Below, piece after piece: positions 37,461 to 50,052 of a DNA stretch of 64,000 bases (its first letter is position 1; every line of letters starts with the position of its first letter). Source of the stretch: Amia ocellicauda (lineage: Eukaryota > Chordata > Actinopteri > Amiiformes > Amiidae); assembly GCF_036373705.1 (NCBI RefSeq), contig NC_089869.1, positions 11,853,676 through 11,917,675 on the forward strand. The letters run 5' to 3'. The translations under genes and the position numbers were made by a program. The notes under the pieces were generated by a model, which ran no database searches, had not been told where the DNA came from, and saw only the letters and a program-made list of their open reading frames with translations.

Positions 37461-37513
37461 AAATGTGTGTGTATCTATCTATATATCTATATCTATCTAT
37501 ATATGTATATATA
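37461..37513. repeat. TATC/TATA microsatellite
   Basis: Interrupted TATCTATC and TATATATC repeats directly behind the L2 tail. Confidence 0.8.
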
Positions 37514-38050
37514 ATTGTAGAAATTGTGTGTGTGTCCTAGTAATCCATCTGTCATCATATCTGTGGAAAACATCTGTCAATATACTTTAAAGAAAATGGT
37601 TGTAACGCAGTTGATGATAATGAAGCTCGTGTGGCTATCTATGTCTGTCTTTATCAACACAATGCACCTAATGTCTGAATACAAAGGCCGAATGACATTC
37701 AGCACGGACAAGAGGGGGATCAATGGAAAGAGTCTTGCCTTTATTTGGAGATGAATGCTCCTGTTTGATGCGGCTCTGCTATTGTCTCTTACATGGCATA
37801 GAAACCTGAAGAACTTGTCAAAATATATATAGTATATTAAAATAATAACCATCCTACAAATGTGTATCATTTAGAAGAGTCTTGTAAAGTTGTGGTCCAT
37901 GTTACACATATCTCTTTCAGCAATCCATCTTTATTTATTTATTTATGTTGGGGTAAAATTGCCCCTTATGTATTGTATATACCCACTGTATAATACTCTG
38001 CATGTTGGGAGAACAGAGTACAAGGATTTTTATATAACATATTCTACTAA

Positions 38051-38770
38051 CTGTTAGGAATTATTAAGCTTTGTTCTGATATTAGGTAGGCATACTGATC
38101 ATTTAACCTACTGTAACCATGTAACTCATTGTATTGTATTCTTATTATAGGATTAGATTAGAACAGATGCTGCAGATTTGACATTGACATATCTCACTGG
38201 AAATGTTGCCATGCCAAGGGGGCTGAAATTTGTCATTATTGCAGAAATAACATAAATAACATACTCGCGCATAACTATTTCTGTGAAAGTCTAGACACTT
38301 GAACTCACAGCCTTTCCCTCGACTCTATCTTGGAAATGTCAAACCATAAACTCCCTATATTTATATTATATTTTGAGGAACAGCTCAGAGCTGACCACAT
38401 AAACAATATACATGCTGCTCTTCAGACAAACCAGAAATAAGATAGAGTCCCACGTCATCTACTGCTAGGCAAACCATGCAGACATGTCAACCGAAACTCT
38501 CGAGTGTGTTAAGGGTTATAATATTGGACACATTTCATGTCTGCCTAGCAACTAGATCTGTAATATGATATGTCCTGCCCCGGAACTCTGACTTCTGACA
38601 TGTATAAAACTGTGTGCTGTTGCAAAAATAAACTGAAGACAAACGATCTGGCATTGTGTTGGTGACTTTTTTCTTCCCGAGCTCGTCTCCTGTGGAGGAT
38701 CCACCATCCTGCACTGACGGCGCTGGGTTATCCTAGTCCAGGGAACCTGAAGGGTTTACTTCTGGTGAAG
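38051..38770 (+). mobile_element. LTR-like sequence (possible solo LTR of an endogenous retroelement)
   Basis: The stretch begins TGTTAGGAATTATTAAGC after CTAAC and ends near TTGTACCTTAAC. It contains a TATA box (ATGTATAAAACTGTG, near 38600) and, about 30 bp on, an AATAAA (38626-38631) with a GT-rich sequence behind it (GTGTTGGTGAC). That U3-R-U5-like order suggests a solo LTR. There is no internal coding region and no second LTR in the window. The 3' end does not show a clean CA terminus, so boundaries are uncertain. Confidence 0.4.
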
Positions 38771-38788
38771 TGGTTGTACCTTAACTAT

Positions 38789-38829
38789 TTATGTATGTAT
38801 GTATGTATGTATGTATGTATGTATGTATG
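38789..38829. repeat. (TATG)n microsatellite
   Basis: About ten TATG repeats. The truncated Tc1 copy begins at its end. Confidence 0.9.
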
Positions 38830-39262
38830 TACAGTGGGGGGAAAAAAGTATTTGATCCCCTGCTAATTTTGTACGTTTGCCCACTGACAAAGAAATGATC
38901 AGTCTATAATTTTAATGGTAGGTGTATTTTAACAGTGAGAGACAGAATAACAACAAAAAAATCCAGAAAAACGCATTTCAAAAAAGTTATACATTGATTT
39001 GCATGTTAATGAGGGAAATAAGTATTTGACCCCTTCGACTTAGTACTTGGTGGCAAAACCCTTGTTGGCAATCGCAGAGGTCAGACGTTTCTTGTAGTTG
39101 GCCACCAGGTTTGCACACATCTCAGGAGGGATTTTGTCCCACTCCTCTTTGCAGATCCTCTCCAAGTCATTAAGGTTTCGAGGCTGACGTTTGGCAACTC
39201 GAACCTTCAGCTCCCTCCACAGATTTTCTATGGGATTAAGGTCTGGAGACTGGCTAGGCCAC
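38830..39262 (-). mobile_element. truncated Tc1 (DD34E) copy 3
   Basis: Keeps one terminus (AAGTATTTGATCCCCTGCTA) and the last 74 or so codons of the transposase ([15 protein letters not shown] to NKGFATKY, minus strand, stop at 39040). It stops abruptly at 39262, after GGCTAGGCCA. The rest of the element, including the other terminus, is missing. Confidence 0.92.
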
Positions 39263-41269
39263 AAATGCAATCATTAAAAAAAGAAAAAAAAATTCAAGTT
39301 CATTACATTATAAATGTATTTTTGTAATAGTCTGAAGTAGTTCAGCTGTTGAAATGAACAACACAATCACCACTGAGTTTGGTAATCGTCTTCCTCTCTT
39401 CTGAGCAGTATAGGGCTTCATTGCCAACAGTAGCTGTTCACACTCCATTGGCCCTGAATACAGATATTACGTCCAGACACTGCACAAGAAAGAGCATTAA
39501 CTTGTACTGCCTCATTTGGGCAGCAGCCATCCCGGCACACACGCTTCCATTATTCAAACTCAGGCTTGTGCTGCTAGGAAGTTTTTTGAATTAGTAACGT
39601 CTCTGTACAACCCTAATTCCTCTTATGCTCCACAAACACAACTAGATGTGGGCTGGGCTACCAGTAGCTCTTAATTACTTTGTTGTTTTTCTTGCCCTTT
39701 TTGGCTTCCGGAGCTCCATTTAAAATTATTTATTTCTTCATCCTTAGCCAGCAGATTAGTTTTACTATGTTTTAAAAGGTGACCACAAAACCTAAGGTTT
39801 AGCAAGAGGAACAAAAAGGTGCTTGAAAGTAAACTAAGAAAATAATGGTAGGTCTGCATTTCATTTTCCTAAGGAAGCAATTGGCATTACTTGATGATGA
39901 TGATGATAATAATAATCATAATAATGTAAATGAGGAAGCATGCTCTCTTGGTATAAACTCTTCCATAACACAGTCATCGAATTTATAATGAACAGGCTAT
40001 AATACAATTAAACGTTTTTTTAGATGGATTTATACATGCAACAATCAATAGAACTTTGCTAAGAGATATTTCTGTGCAGAGTTCAAAAATAAGTAAATAG
40101 GAAAAACAAACAACAAAAAGTAAGCCAAGAAGTGGTTCAACCCTCTCAAGGGCCACTCAGTTTTGCATGTGTTGACTTGCTCTGGCTTTCCTGCATCTAT
40201 CAGCAGCTCCACTTGTTTTGCATACGGTTGCATGTTTAATTAGTGAGCCTTCTGTAAGTGTCTGTAATTAGCAGAGCGATGATTAATAAAAAACCTTTAA
40301 CGTCCCATTTAGCTGGTAAAACTGCACAATAAGGTATAATTAATGCATCATTAATAAATCAAAGCCGATTAACTAAGCTTTAGGATTCGGAATGCATTAA
40401 TTCCCAGCCACCTGAGCACAGGCAATATTTCTGTTCTAAATGCAGCCTAGAAAAACTGTGGGTGTGTTGAGTAAATTAAATCATTACAAAGAAATAGATT
40501 TGATTTAAATATATATGACATTTTTCATTGTTATTAAGCTTTAAATTAACTAAACAATACTGTGTGTGTAAAAACATTTGTAAGTAATTTAATTTTTAAT
40601 TAATATTTTCCAGTGTATAAGACCAGAAATATGAAATTTGAAGTTTTAAAATGGTCACAGCAGTATTATAGCACAGCCGCAAAGCTAGCTTTTACTATTC
40701 CAATGTAGGGTTTTCATTGTACCAATATGTTATACTGGGATAGTATGTATTCTTATAATTTTGTCTTGGAAGTTAAAAAATCTACAGTCACAACCAAAAA
40801 TATTCTGCTTTTTAAGTTTTATTAAAAAATACATCATCCTCAAAATATTATTGATTCAGCAAAAAGAAAAATCTGCAATCAATTATTTACATATTTTATG
40901 AAATTTTACATATTTCATTAAAAAAAATTACGTTATATTAAAATACACATCTGAGACCAAATACAAAATACAATCTGGTTAAAAAATCAACAACAACAAA
41001 AAAAATCCTGAAAAATAAAATACAAATATTATAACATAATTCTGCATTAAATTCTAATTAAATAAAAAGTTTTTTCACTGCAAAATGTATAATCTCATAG
41101 TTACGCATCAAAGAATCCTTTAAAATACTCTTAAATTAAAATCAGCTATTCTGAGGAAGTCGGAAGCTGCATATAAATGTTCAATGTATCAAGAGCAGAA
41201 GAAAAAATAAGTGCTTTACATATTTTTCTTTCTGAATGTTAAACGTAATAGTGTCTGCACAAAGTGATC
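39263..41269. other. gene-free stretch between the truncated Tc1 and the first atoh7 gene
   Basis: AT-rich with no credible ORF. A homeodomain-site-rich patch at about 40255-40445 (GCAGAGCGATGATTAATAAA, GCATTAATTCCCAGCCACCT) looks less random than its surroundings and may be regulatory. The part next to the gene should hold its 3' UTR. Confidence 0.35.
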
Positions 41270-41710
41270 CTAGTTTTCGGCGTTGAAGCTCTGTGATTGG
41301 TACTCAAAGAACCGTTGTGTGTATTCCTCCAGGTGTTCGGGCGTGCTGTTCTGCAGGTAGGAGTGGTAGTTCTCGGGCTGGAAGTGCTCGATGTGCAGGT
41401 CCAGCCACGGCCCCTGGCTGGCGTTCTGGCGCTGGGCGTCGGTCAGGATGCGGTTGAGGGCCATGATGTAGCTGAGAGCCATCTGCAGCGTCTCGTACTT
41501 GGACAGCTTCTTGTCCTCACCCCACTGGGGGACCACGGTGCGCAGGCGGTCAAAGGCCGTGTTCAGGCCCTCCATCCTCTTCCTCTCCCGGGCGTTGGCC
41601 GCCATCCTCCTCCGGGTCACTTTCTCAACTTTTTCTAGTCTTAACCCACATTTGGTATCTGATTCAGAGCCAGAGCTTGAATCAGTACAGCTTGAGTGGT
41701 AAGCCTTCAT
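41270..41710 (-). CDS. atoh7: atoh7-like proneural bHLH factor, copy A
   Basis: Nuclear transcription factor that binds E-boxes as a heterodimer with E proteins; in vertebrates Atoh7 specifies retinal ganglion cells. One coding exon, 146 residues (human ATOH7: 152). The bHLH domain spans about residues 32-90: [21 protein letters not shown] (basic part and helix 1) and [19 protein letters not shown] (helix 2). The basic region's [10 protein letters not shown] and the [19 protein letters not shown] run point to ATOH7 rather than ATOH1. The C-terminus [15 protein letters not shown] resembles the human ATOH7 end. It is the inverted partner of the gene at 55101-55523; the bHLH block is almost identical to it, while the N- and C-termini differ. 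The ATG at 41708-41710 follows a likely splice acceptor (CCCTCAG), suggesting an untranslated first exon. Confidence 0.9.
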   Translation of the reverse strand: MKAYHSSCTDSSSGSESDTKCGLRLEKVEKVTRRRMAANARERKRMEGLNTAFDRLRTVVPQWGEDKKLSKYETLQMALSYIMALNRILTDAQRQNASQGPWLDLHIEHFQPENYHSYLQNSTPEHLEEYTQRFFEYQSQSFNAEN

Positions 41711-41724
41711 ATTTGTGACTGAGG

Positions 41725-42469
41725 GAGAACAAAAGTTGGCATTTTAATATGCAGTCATTTTTTACATACTTTTCGTTCTGTTGTTAAAAACAAAACAAAC
41801 AAACCAAACAAACAGGTCTGTAATAATTAATCTCATTTACACCGTGACTAATACAACAGTGCACCTAAGAAAATACTTAGCGTAACTCAGAACTGGGTGT
41901 GCCTTTTTAATTAAATAAAAATATATTCATCAGAGCCAATGGAAACTGAATCTATTTGTCTGAAGAGACTCATGAGCTCATGAGAATGTACAGTTTTTGT
42001 GCAGTCTTTAGTGAAACACATAGGGAATTCATTGGAAATATAACATGCTTTAATATTTTTTTTAAAAGTCTGGTGATCCCCTTGTAAAAATACAAATTTT
42101 CCACTGCCCCTCTTGTACAGCATGATAAAGTTTGATTTACAGGTGGAACATTTTATGATACTCAAACACCAAATATATAAGTACAGATTAGAGAATATTA
42201 GTAATAGTTCTAGTCGATAATTTATACTGCAAGCTGAAATGTAACTCATTATTGAAGAGTAAGTGATTAATTTGCTTCCTTTGATGAAAAAATAAAGCAT
42301 TAAGTTGTTAAAGACAAACATAATGCACTTAAGTGAATATTTAGTTAAATAGACTGAACCCTTCATGCACCACACGCAATCTTTAATTTGACCATTTGAA
42401 TATCACGGCAAACAATGCAACTTAACTTCCTACTCTTCAGGTGACAAATAAAATATCTTACCTTCTGTG
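41725..42469 (-). other. putative 5' UTR intron of atoh7 copy A
   Basis: On the minus strand ACACAGAAG is followed by a GTAAGAT donor near 42469. TTTTGTTCTCCCTCAG forms a good acceptor 11 bp before the ATG. Removing this 745-bp piece would leave a leader of about 300 nt, close to the roughly 300 nt between TATA box and ATG in copy B. Inference from sequence only. Confidence 0.45.
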
Positions 42470-42775
42470 TCTCGACTCAGAAATCAATGTAATGTGTGCA
42501 AATCCCACGTTTTCTTGTTGCCTTTAAAGTTTCCAATGCAGGAATAAATTTGGAAGGCGTCCTTGAAAAAAGTTCAAACTTTTGAACTTAAGCCACTGAA
42601 AGAGTTTAAAAATACTACAACCAGGCCACCAACAGATTTCAAAAGATTCACTGATGTGTGTCTGTCTGTGTTTTCTAGTATATCCTCAAAAGATCCTAGC
42701 AGAAGTTGTCAAATACGTCCTTCTTCAGTGCAAGCAAGCCAAATTATACTTCATCGAATTCGGCTGCAGGGGATG

Positions 42776-43009
42776 TATTTATAACTAAGGATGGAGACAT
42801 AAACAGGTGGTACTAGGTGGGATGGCTTCCCATTGCTCCATCAGAGTGCTACCCCACTCCGAGTCACACAAACACACACATGCACACACACCAAACCCCT
42901 GAAAATGTTCCATCTGAGAGCACTAGTCCGGATGCTGGTAGTTGGAAACTACACATTTTCAGCATGCAAAAAAAAAAAAAAAAAAAAACACAAAAAACCA
43001 TCTGGACCA
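42776..43009 (-). promoter_or_regulatory. proximal promoter of atoh7 copy A
   Basis: Read on the minus strand: TGGTCCAGATGGT (43009-42997, with E-box CAGATG), then a block with CACCTA (42819-42814, damaged E-box), CACCTG (42809-42804, intact E-box), CCATCCTTAG and TTATAAATA (42784-42776). Order and spacing match the promoter of copy B, so the two promoters are duplicates. E-boxes in Atoh7 promoters are known sites of regulation by proneural bHLH factors, including Atoh7 itself. Confidence 0.6.
42968..42988. repeat. poly-A run
   Basis: About 20 A residues inside the copy A upstream region. A poly-T run of about 16 is found at the corresponding place upstream of copy B (54690-54705). Confidence 0.9.
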
Positions 43010-43596
43010 ATGTTTAGTGTCTGCAAGGGACACAAGAAGCAGACAGGAGGTGCAGCATCCCAACAACAGCATAATCCTTGAAAGCAGAATGTGATGTTGC
43101 CTCACTCCACATGCAGCACAGAGATGGCTTGGTTGTCCACTTGAAGCATTTGCTGAACATTCAAACTACTTTGGCCTAATTTAACATGCTTTCTTAAGTA
43201 AACAAGTTTTTAAAAAAATATTTATTGATGATTTTTTTAATATTTAGACTGGGGGCATAGTTGTACTGGGGGCAAATTAAAAGGGCTTTGAATTAATGTA
43301 TGTAATATGTATGTTAATAATAATATATATTTTATTAATGAAGGTGAGAACTCAGGGGCTATTTAAATATGTAATACATAGCCTCATATTTACCTATTAA
43401 TAATGTAATGTGTTGTTCAGAGTAGTTGTACTTAGTAGTATATGCATTTATCACTGAATACAAATTTAAGGCAAATATTCGCAATTTGTTAAGATTTAAA
43501 GAATGCAATGTTGCTTTTATCCATCACCATATATGCTGAATTAACTGTAAATGTAATCGATTGCATCTATGAGGCCAAAGTCCTTTATGCAATAAT

Positions 43597-43601
43597 AATA
43601 A

Positions 43602-43638
<37 letters not shown>

Positions 43639-43640
43639 TT
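43597..43640. repeat. (ATT)n microsatellite
   Basis: Roughly 13 ATT units in AT-rich DNA between the two atoh7 genes. Confidence 0.9.
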
Positions 43641-44239
43641 TTTATAGTTTCCATTAAACATGTTCAAGTTAAAATAGAAATGAAATATGCATTCTAACTT
43701 TATGATTTATTCATGTGCTAGGAAAATCAATATTAATATTTAATTTTAGTCATCTAGTGTAAAGTGTTTTTTTTAATTTTTTAATCAGCCCATTATTTGA
43801 TTAACAAAGGCTAACATTTTCCATCACTTAAGCATTTAACTTTTTAAATAGATGTACAAAAAGTAACTTTCATGCTGAAAACACCACATATTCCCATTGT
43901 TCAACAAATGAACAATGAGGCTGGATAATGGGGAAACAATGGTCTGTAATTGAACGTTACTGTATTTCATGTGACAGATGTTGAATGCATAGTTTGGCTA
44001 ACTATGAACAGTCTGACATTTTTTTATTTACATGTGACATCCATATCTAGGCAGATACGATTATTTTTATTGTCCTGAGAAGTTTTTCTGCATTTTGTTC
44101 TCAGTTTGTCACATGTATTTACACACACATACATACACACACACATGATGGAAGCTAACCCACATTAAGTTGTCAACATGTATTGTGTTTGTTGGTTGAA
44201 AAGCTTCCATGACTATTACTTTCACTACTAATAATCATC

Positions 44240-44720
44240 TTCACCAGCGTCATTATATAAAACCTTTGGAATCTTTTGAACTCATCAGCTATGACTATTG
44301 CCTAAGTCTAGGCTTTGGTTATTTTGTTTCATTTTCCATAATAAAACATTAGCCTCTTAAACCAAGGTGCCTCGCTTGAATTGTTCATGTAAATCTGCTG
44401 TACTTCTGACACTTCTGACCGCTTAACAGTTTACACTTTATTTTCCACCGGCGAAAGCTCTGGCAGATTAAACATATTCAGAAAACACAAGAGGGAGAAT
44501 TATTTTTTTTTAAGAGGGAATTTAATTATTTTGACACTTTTGTACTGATGAAGCAGAGCGTATCAGAAAGACAAAGACGTATTTCTTCTGATATGACTAA
44601 ATTAAATGATGCAAGGCCCTGGCAGTTTTAGAACTGACACCAGTTCATTTCAAAGCGAAAATAAATAGCTAATTAATTTTAACTTATTGCATTAAAAAGA
44701 TGAATTGAGTAATAACCCAA
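44240..44720. promoter_or_regulatory. candidate conserved non-coding element between the atoh7 genes
   Basis: A repeat-free stretch with dense homeodomain-like (TTTAATTA, CTAATTAATT) and other composite motifs (CCTTTGGAATCTTTTGAAC), lying in the shared upstream region of the two atoh7 genes. Conservation cannot be seen from one sequence; this is a guess from sequence texture. Confidence 0.2.
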
Positions 44721-44748
44721 TTAAGAGCTTTAAAACCACAAACAGAAA

Positions 44749-45090
44749 AATAACTTTATATTTTTTGTATTAACACATTTGTAAAACTTGATATTACTGT
44801 ATTATTAATAATTGATTGGTAAATAGTTTATAAAACAGTTAGCAACCATCTCCAGTTCCATTTATAAATTATCAATAAACCTTTATAAGATATTATTTAT
44901 CATTTATAACAACAGAACAAAAATAGCAGCTGCCAATATACTATTTTGTTTCAAATCTTTATTATAAATGATAAATCATATATTATAAAGGTTAATTGAT
45001 AATTACATGGTATTATTTAATGCTTCCTAACTGTTTTATAAACTATTTACCAATCATTTATTAATGTCACCGAAATATAAAGTGTTACCA
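44749..45090. mobile_element. palindromic MITE with AACACTTTATAT-type ends
   Basis: The left half (GGTAAATAGTTTATAAAACAG, and AATAAACCTTTATAAGATAT) and right half (TTATAAAGGTTAATTGAT, CTGTTTTATAAACTATTTAC) are inverted copies. The right end is ATATAAAGTGTTACC. A relative is at 50585-50777. No ORF; probably a non-autonomous DNA transposon. Confidence 0.6.
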
Positions 45091-48000
45091 GCAAGCAACT
45101 CTGTTGAATCCGAAGTAATTCACTTTGCATTATCTGTTGTTTTATTGATCCAATTAATGTAGCATTTATTTTATTTTTGAAATCTTATAACTATTGTTCT
45201 TGGGGTCCTAGGAGTTTGTAATTGTCTTCTGTTTCTCTGAAGGGCACATGATGGTTAGGCCATGAATAATTACTTGTACAAATAAGTACTGCCTTTATCT
45301 AGTGAACAGTGATGAGCCATGTAATCCATGTTGTGCTAAGCATGCAACTGGGACCCGGTATAAATAATATATTTGTCTCGCCATCACTCTAAGGGATAAA
45401 GAAAGACAGTCTGTGAAATCAAGTCTGTGACTGACAAGATTTAGCAGCTGTCACAGGAATGAGTGCAACACAGTTTACATCAACGCAAAAACTGAACTTA
45501 AAATGTATCACTGGCAAAGCATCGTTCATTTTATTTATATTATTTCCAGAGATGTTTATTTACAAAACAAGCAAGCTGTAATTAGCAACTTTAGGCTGCA
45601 TATTCAAGGGAAAACAATGTTTGCACTGAAAGTTATATCTATATGTATAACCAGCTGGTTTGCAGTAGACTAACATATTAATTGGCATATATTGTACTTT
45701 CTGGTCAGTGGGCTGATTCTCTCATTTGAAACATCTTCTGAAGTCACACATTTTTTTCCTCCTCAGGTGTGAAAGAAAAGTGATTAATAAAGACTATTTT
45801 GTGTTAGCTGCTCACATTACAGGATGAATCATTTACTTACCCTTGCTGCACAGATGACAACGCATTTTTATAAAATGTGAGGATTGATGATGCAGATGGC
45901 ACCAAGCCCTCACTAGGACGCTTTTGCATTACATTTCTTCACCGGCCAAGCCTGTCTGAAGCTGTGTCAAGACGGGGTAAATGTTACATTGACCACACGG
46001 GTGTTGATCCGAGTTGAACTGAGGGACCCATATGCAAGTGTTATTAGGAGAGAAGGTCTAAGAGAAACAAGTATCTGTCATCTGTGATGCTTTCAGTAAG
46101 ACAGCAATCCAGTCTTAGTAAATGCCTCAAAACAAGCAGAATTTGAAATGCATGCCCATATTTAATATGTTTGGGCCTGTCCACATTATTAATTTTGTAT
46201 TTTTAATCCATTGTAAGGTGCTCTCACTTTGGGAGTGTGATGAATGATAATTTACTGCCTAATGAGAGAAGCTCTGTAGACTTATCTCTAATTCACACTG
46301 ACTTTCCTTGCTCTTTGTCCCGTCTGCCGTGTCATTAAGCAATGTGCTGTACATGAAAAAACATGCACATTTCACGTACAGTTAATTCAACCTATACAAC
46401 TTATTGAGAATTTGTCTGAATTACTTACTGACTTTCAACCTTTTTCTCTCGGATCAGGTCTATCTTACGTAGATGTCTTTTTTCCTCGTTTGGGAAATAG
46501 CAACCCCTCAATTTGTTGTGTATTGAAGCTTACTCTCCTCTCTAACCTAGATTGAAGTTAACTGGAACAAACATATTATTTTAGCTCATTAAGTCATTAC
46601 TAAACTTAACACAGTAGTGTCATTAGTTCACATTAAAGGGCAATTTTCTTGTTCAAATAGGCATTAAATCTTCATCACCTTGGGTGACCTGCCAACAAAA
46701 AAATGCCTCAATGTGCCAGATGCTTCATGTGGGGTGAATGCAATATTGACATATTGTAGATGGGTCAATCTGCCTCTTAACTGGCTGGAGCTTCTCCTAG
46801 CTCTTACTGGTGCTCCTCCTCAAATCTAGCATCTTTCATTCACTAAAATGTATGTGTACACTACCCATATGGCATATCTATATGTCTGCATGAATCCATA
46901 GCCTATTTTGCATCTGATTTGACACTGGTCCTATAATACAGACAGTGTATATCTTGGTCAAACATTAGCAGCCCTGATGCTAGACAATTGACGAGTGGAA
47001 AGTAAAAGTCTTAATTTGTTGTGCTTGATCTGATGAATAAGGACTTAAGTCTGAAAAGCACTTACGTGTACTTTTAAAGTTTTGATAATAGCATCATACC
47101 AGGGTCTGCCACATAGGAAAAATATAATTTGAAGATGTTATCGATTCAGTCTTGGTTATTGAAATATTGCAAGTGACACTAACAGCCATTCCTGTAAAAT
47201 GTAAGAATGTGTCAAGACTGTGCTTAAAACAGTACCTTGAGGTTTTGAAACTTTGTCTGCAGGTCACAGGGGTTGGTTGGGTTATAGTTAACTCAAGCGC
47301 AACCCTTTGAGAAGCAATCAGCCTGACTGTGCATTTCCTAAAGAATTAATCCTTGAAAAATTGTCTGTTTTGGAAACTAGTCGGTCATTGTAGGTCTTTT
47401 ACACTGTAACAATTTTCCCTACAATCTCTCAACTTGTTTTAGTTTTGTATTCTCTATGTATAAAATATCCTAAAGAAATGAAAATAATATTATAGCTCAG
47501 GTGGCTGAGCAATAAACCAAAGTACATCAGCTTTGACTTATAAGTGATAAATTACTTCTACCTGATGGTGCAGTTTTGCAGGCTAAAGTGAGCTATAAAT
47601 GGATTATATTTATTAATCATCTGTGTGCTAATTGCAGACAGCAGTAGTTTGGTAATTGAACACAAGGCATATTGCAACAACAGGTGAGGCTGCAGTGAAC
47701 TGGAAAATTAGAAAGTGAAAGTATTTTCTGGTAGAGCAGACGTTTCACGGACAAAAACATTGCACGGCGTACAATGTTTAACGTGGTCTTTGTTATTTCT
47801 TCTGTTTTGCCAGCTAAACACATAAATCTTTGGAGATACTTTTTATATTATTCAGAGCTAAACTGTCAGGAATAACACCAGGGAGTACAGTACTCAGCTG
47901 TTGCACTAGTATTTTAGCAGTGCATCACTTATATATTCCCCATATACTTCCTGTATATTTTCAGCCGCTTCAGACATAAAGCCGGTTATTTACAGCTAAT

Positions 48001-50052
48001 TTAATTGTCCATACATTAAAACAAGTAATTTTTGGTACATACAGGCTGATATGATTGTCCATGTCGCATCCATTTCACTGAAACAGGACAATCATAAACA
48101 CCATAAGCAAACAACAGTTAAACATAGTTTGAATAATGACAGCATGTGTGTAATGAGGCTTTTGTGTAAACTTAGGAGTAAAAATGTATTTCCATTCATG
48201 TGAAATGTCTGAGTCTAATGTAGACTTTAAGAGGCAGTCGAGCATAAAGGTCCACTGTTTTCGAGTCCCCTATCATACTGCACGCACAGCACACAGGCAC
48301 TAAGGCATACAATATCACAGCGGACAGTTAAATACTACACAGAAAATAGATCTCAAATGATGCTGATGCAGATGTCTAGGAACAGATTAGCTTGTGTGGA
48401 AACAGTATCGTCGACAATGTTATGAAATGTCAGAGTTTGGCAGGGGAATGGCAAGTCCTATAAATTAAAAGAACACTGTTGGTACTACAGAAAAATCCAT
48501 ATAGCATTTTAAAAGTATGCAAAACAGATAATGCATTGTATCTGTCTCATTTAAAAACTATTGCATTTGTAATCAATGCGTATCCAAATATAGAGATTGA
48601 TTTTTCAAGTAAACTGAGCATGTTCTAAGACTCACATCCATTATCAATCCATTATTTTTTATATTTTGAATAGTACCCTTTTGTAATGAATTGCCACACA
48701 GTGCTTTTTCAGATTCAAGACAGAACATTGCATGTGCTTCTTTTGTATCAGTTATATTTTCATTGTGGTTCATTTCTAGTGAAATAGTGTGAGTTGTTCA
48801 TTGGCCACTTACCTCAAGCTTTATTTTTTGCTGATTAAAAGGCTTCGGATTATATGTTTTCCCTGCTAAAATTATAACTGAGATAATGTAAGATTAAAGC
48901 GCCCATTTAAGCACCCACAAATCAAAAGCATTCCTGTGATAGTAAGTTCAAAATAAATATTTAAAAGAATAATAAACATGTATCATCCAGAATGCTACGG
49001 ACTTTGTCCCAGCTTGAATAAGAAGGGCTTCCTTCAGGTTTAATATATTCTTTGCCAATATATGTGTGATTTACCCCACAGGAACAGTTAATAAAGCATA
49101 ATTGCTTCACACAGTGTGTTATTTTAAAATTTAAGAAACCATTCTAAACAGAAACTTGGCATTTAGGCCTTAAAACATGAGGCACAAATGAGGCTCCTTA
49201 AAATGATCAAACACACCTTTTAATCGTAAACAGAACTGTTAGTGTTCAGTGTGTTGTAAAGCTGAAATTGTCAGTTAAAAAGTGCATTAAAAAGAGGACA
49301 ATGAGAGAGGATGAAATGTATCCTGGTGAAAAAGTAGATTAGTTTGAATCCTTTCAATTACTTTCTATTTCCAGTCTTCATTTATTTCATTTTAATCATT
49401 TCAAGATTGACCTACCTCTGTAAAGTGCTATGAAACTGAAATACATTTGTTCTGCTGTCTCCTTCCATGGACAATTAGCTCTGAGCAACTCTGAGGTAAA
49501 TAATCCTTTAATTTGATATAAGAATAATGAATAAGGCAAAATCAATATCAAGTGTTTTATGTGTGTTTTGTTTGTATCTTTTATCTTTAACCACATAAGA
49601 AAAAACTGTACATTCCACTTGCTTATGATCGAGGGATGAGACACCATAAAAAAAAAAGAAAACACAAATAAAGGCCCAAAGGAAAATGTAATCTGAGAAA
49701 GCAAACAACCTTCCTCACGTGTTCTGTTTCATGAATGTGTTTTAAGGCCCTGTATTTTGTTGTCAGTTTGCACGTACCTTTCCAGGAACAAAACTACTAC
49801 AGCTGTAAACTCTACAATCCCATCTCTCTTGATTATATTGTAAAAGGTTTTGCCAAACAATATTAAGGACTCAATTAATTCCTTGCTTTGTTGGTAATGA
49901 GGTATTGAACAAGGCTTTGCAATTGGCCTGACATTGTATGATATTGGGTTATTGCTCTGTGTCAAACACCCACCCTCAATCTTTATAGGGAATTAAATGA
50001 TCATGAATTCTGAACCATTGTGTAAAATATGTACAGTAGTCAGTAAAGACTC
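45091..50052. other. gene-free upstream region shared by the two atoh7 genes
   Basis: About 5 kb of AT-rich, mostly unique sequence. ORFs are short and without a recognisable domain. I see no RNA gene and no clear transposon here. It may hold distal enhancers of the atoh7 pair, but nothing in the bases proves it. Confidence 0.4.

Noticed and set aside
42833-43081. 82-codon ORF upstream of atoh7 copy A
   Set aside because: Covers CA-repeats and a poly-A run in the promoter region; lysine-rich translation has no protein character.
47490-47560. tRNA- or SINE-like sequence (TAGCTCAGGTGGCTGAGC)
   Set aside because: Resembles a D-arm/A-box only; no B box or acceptor-stem pairing follows.
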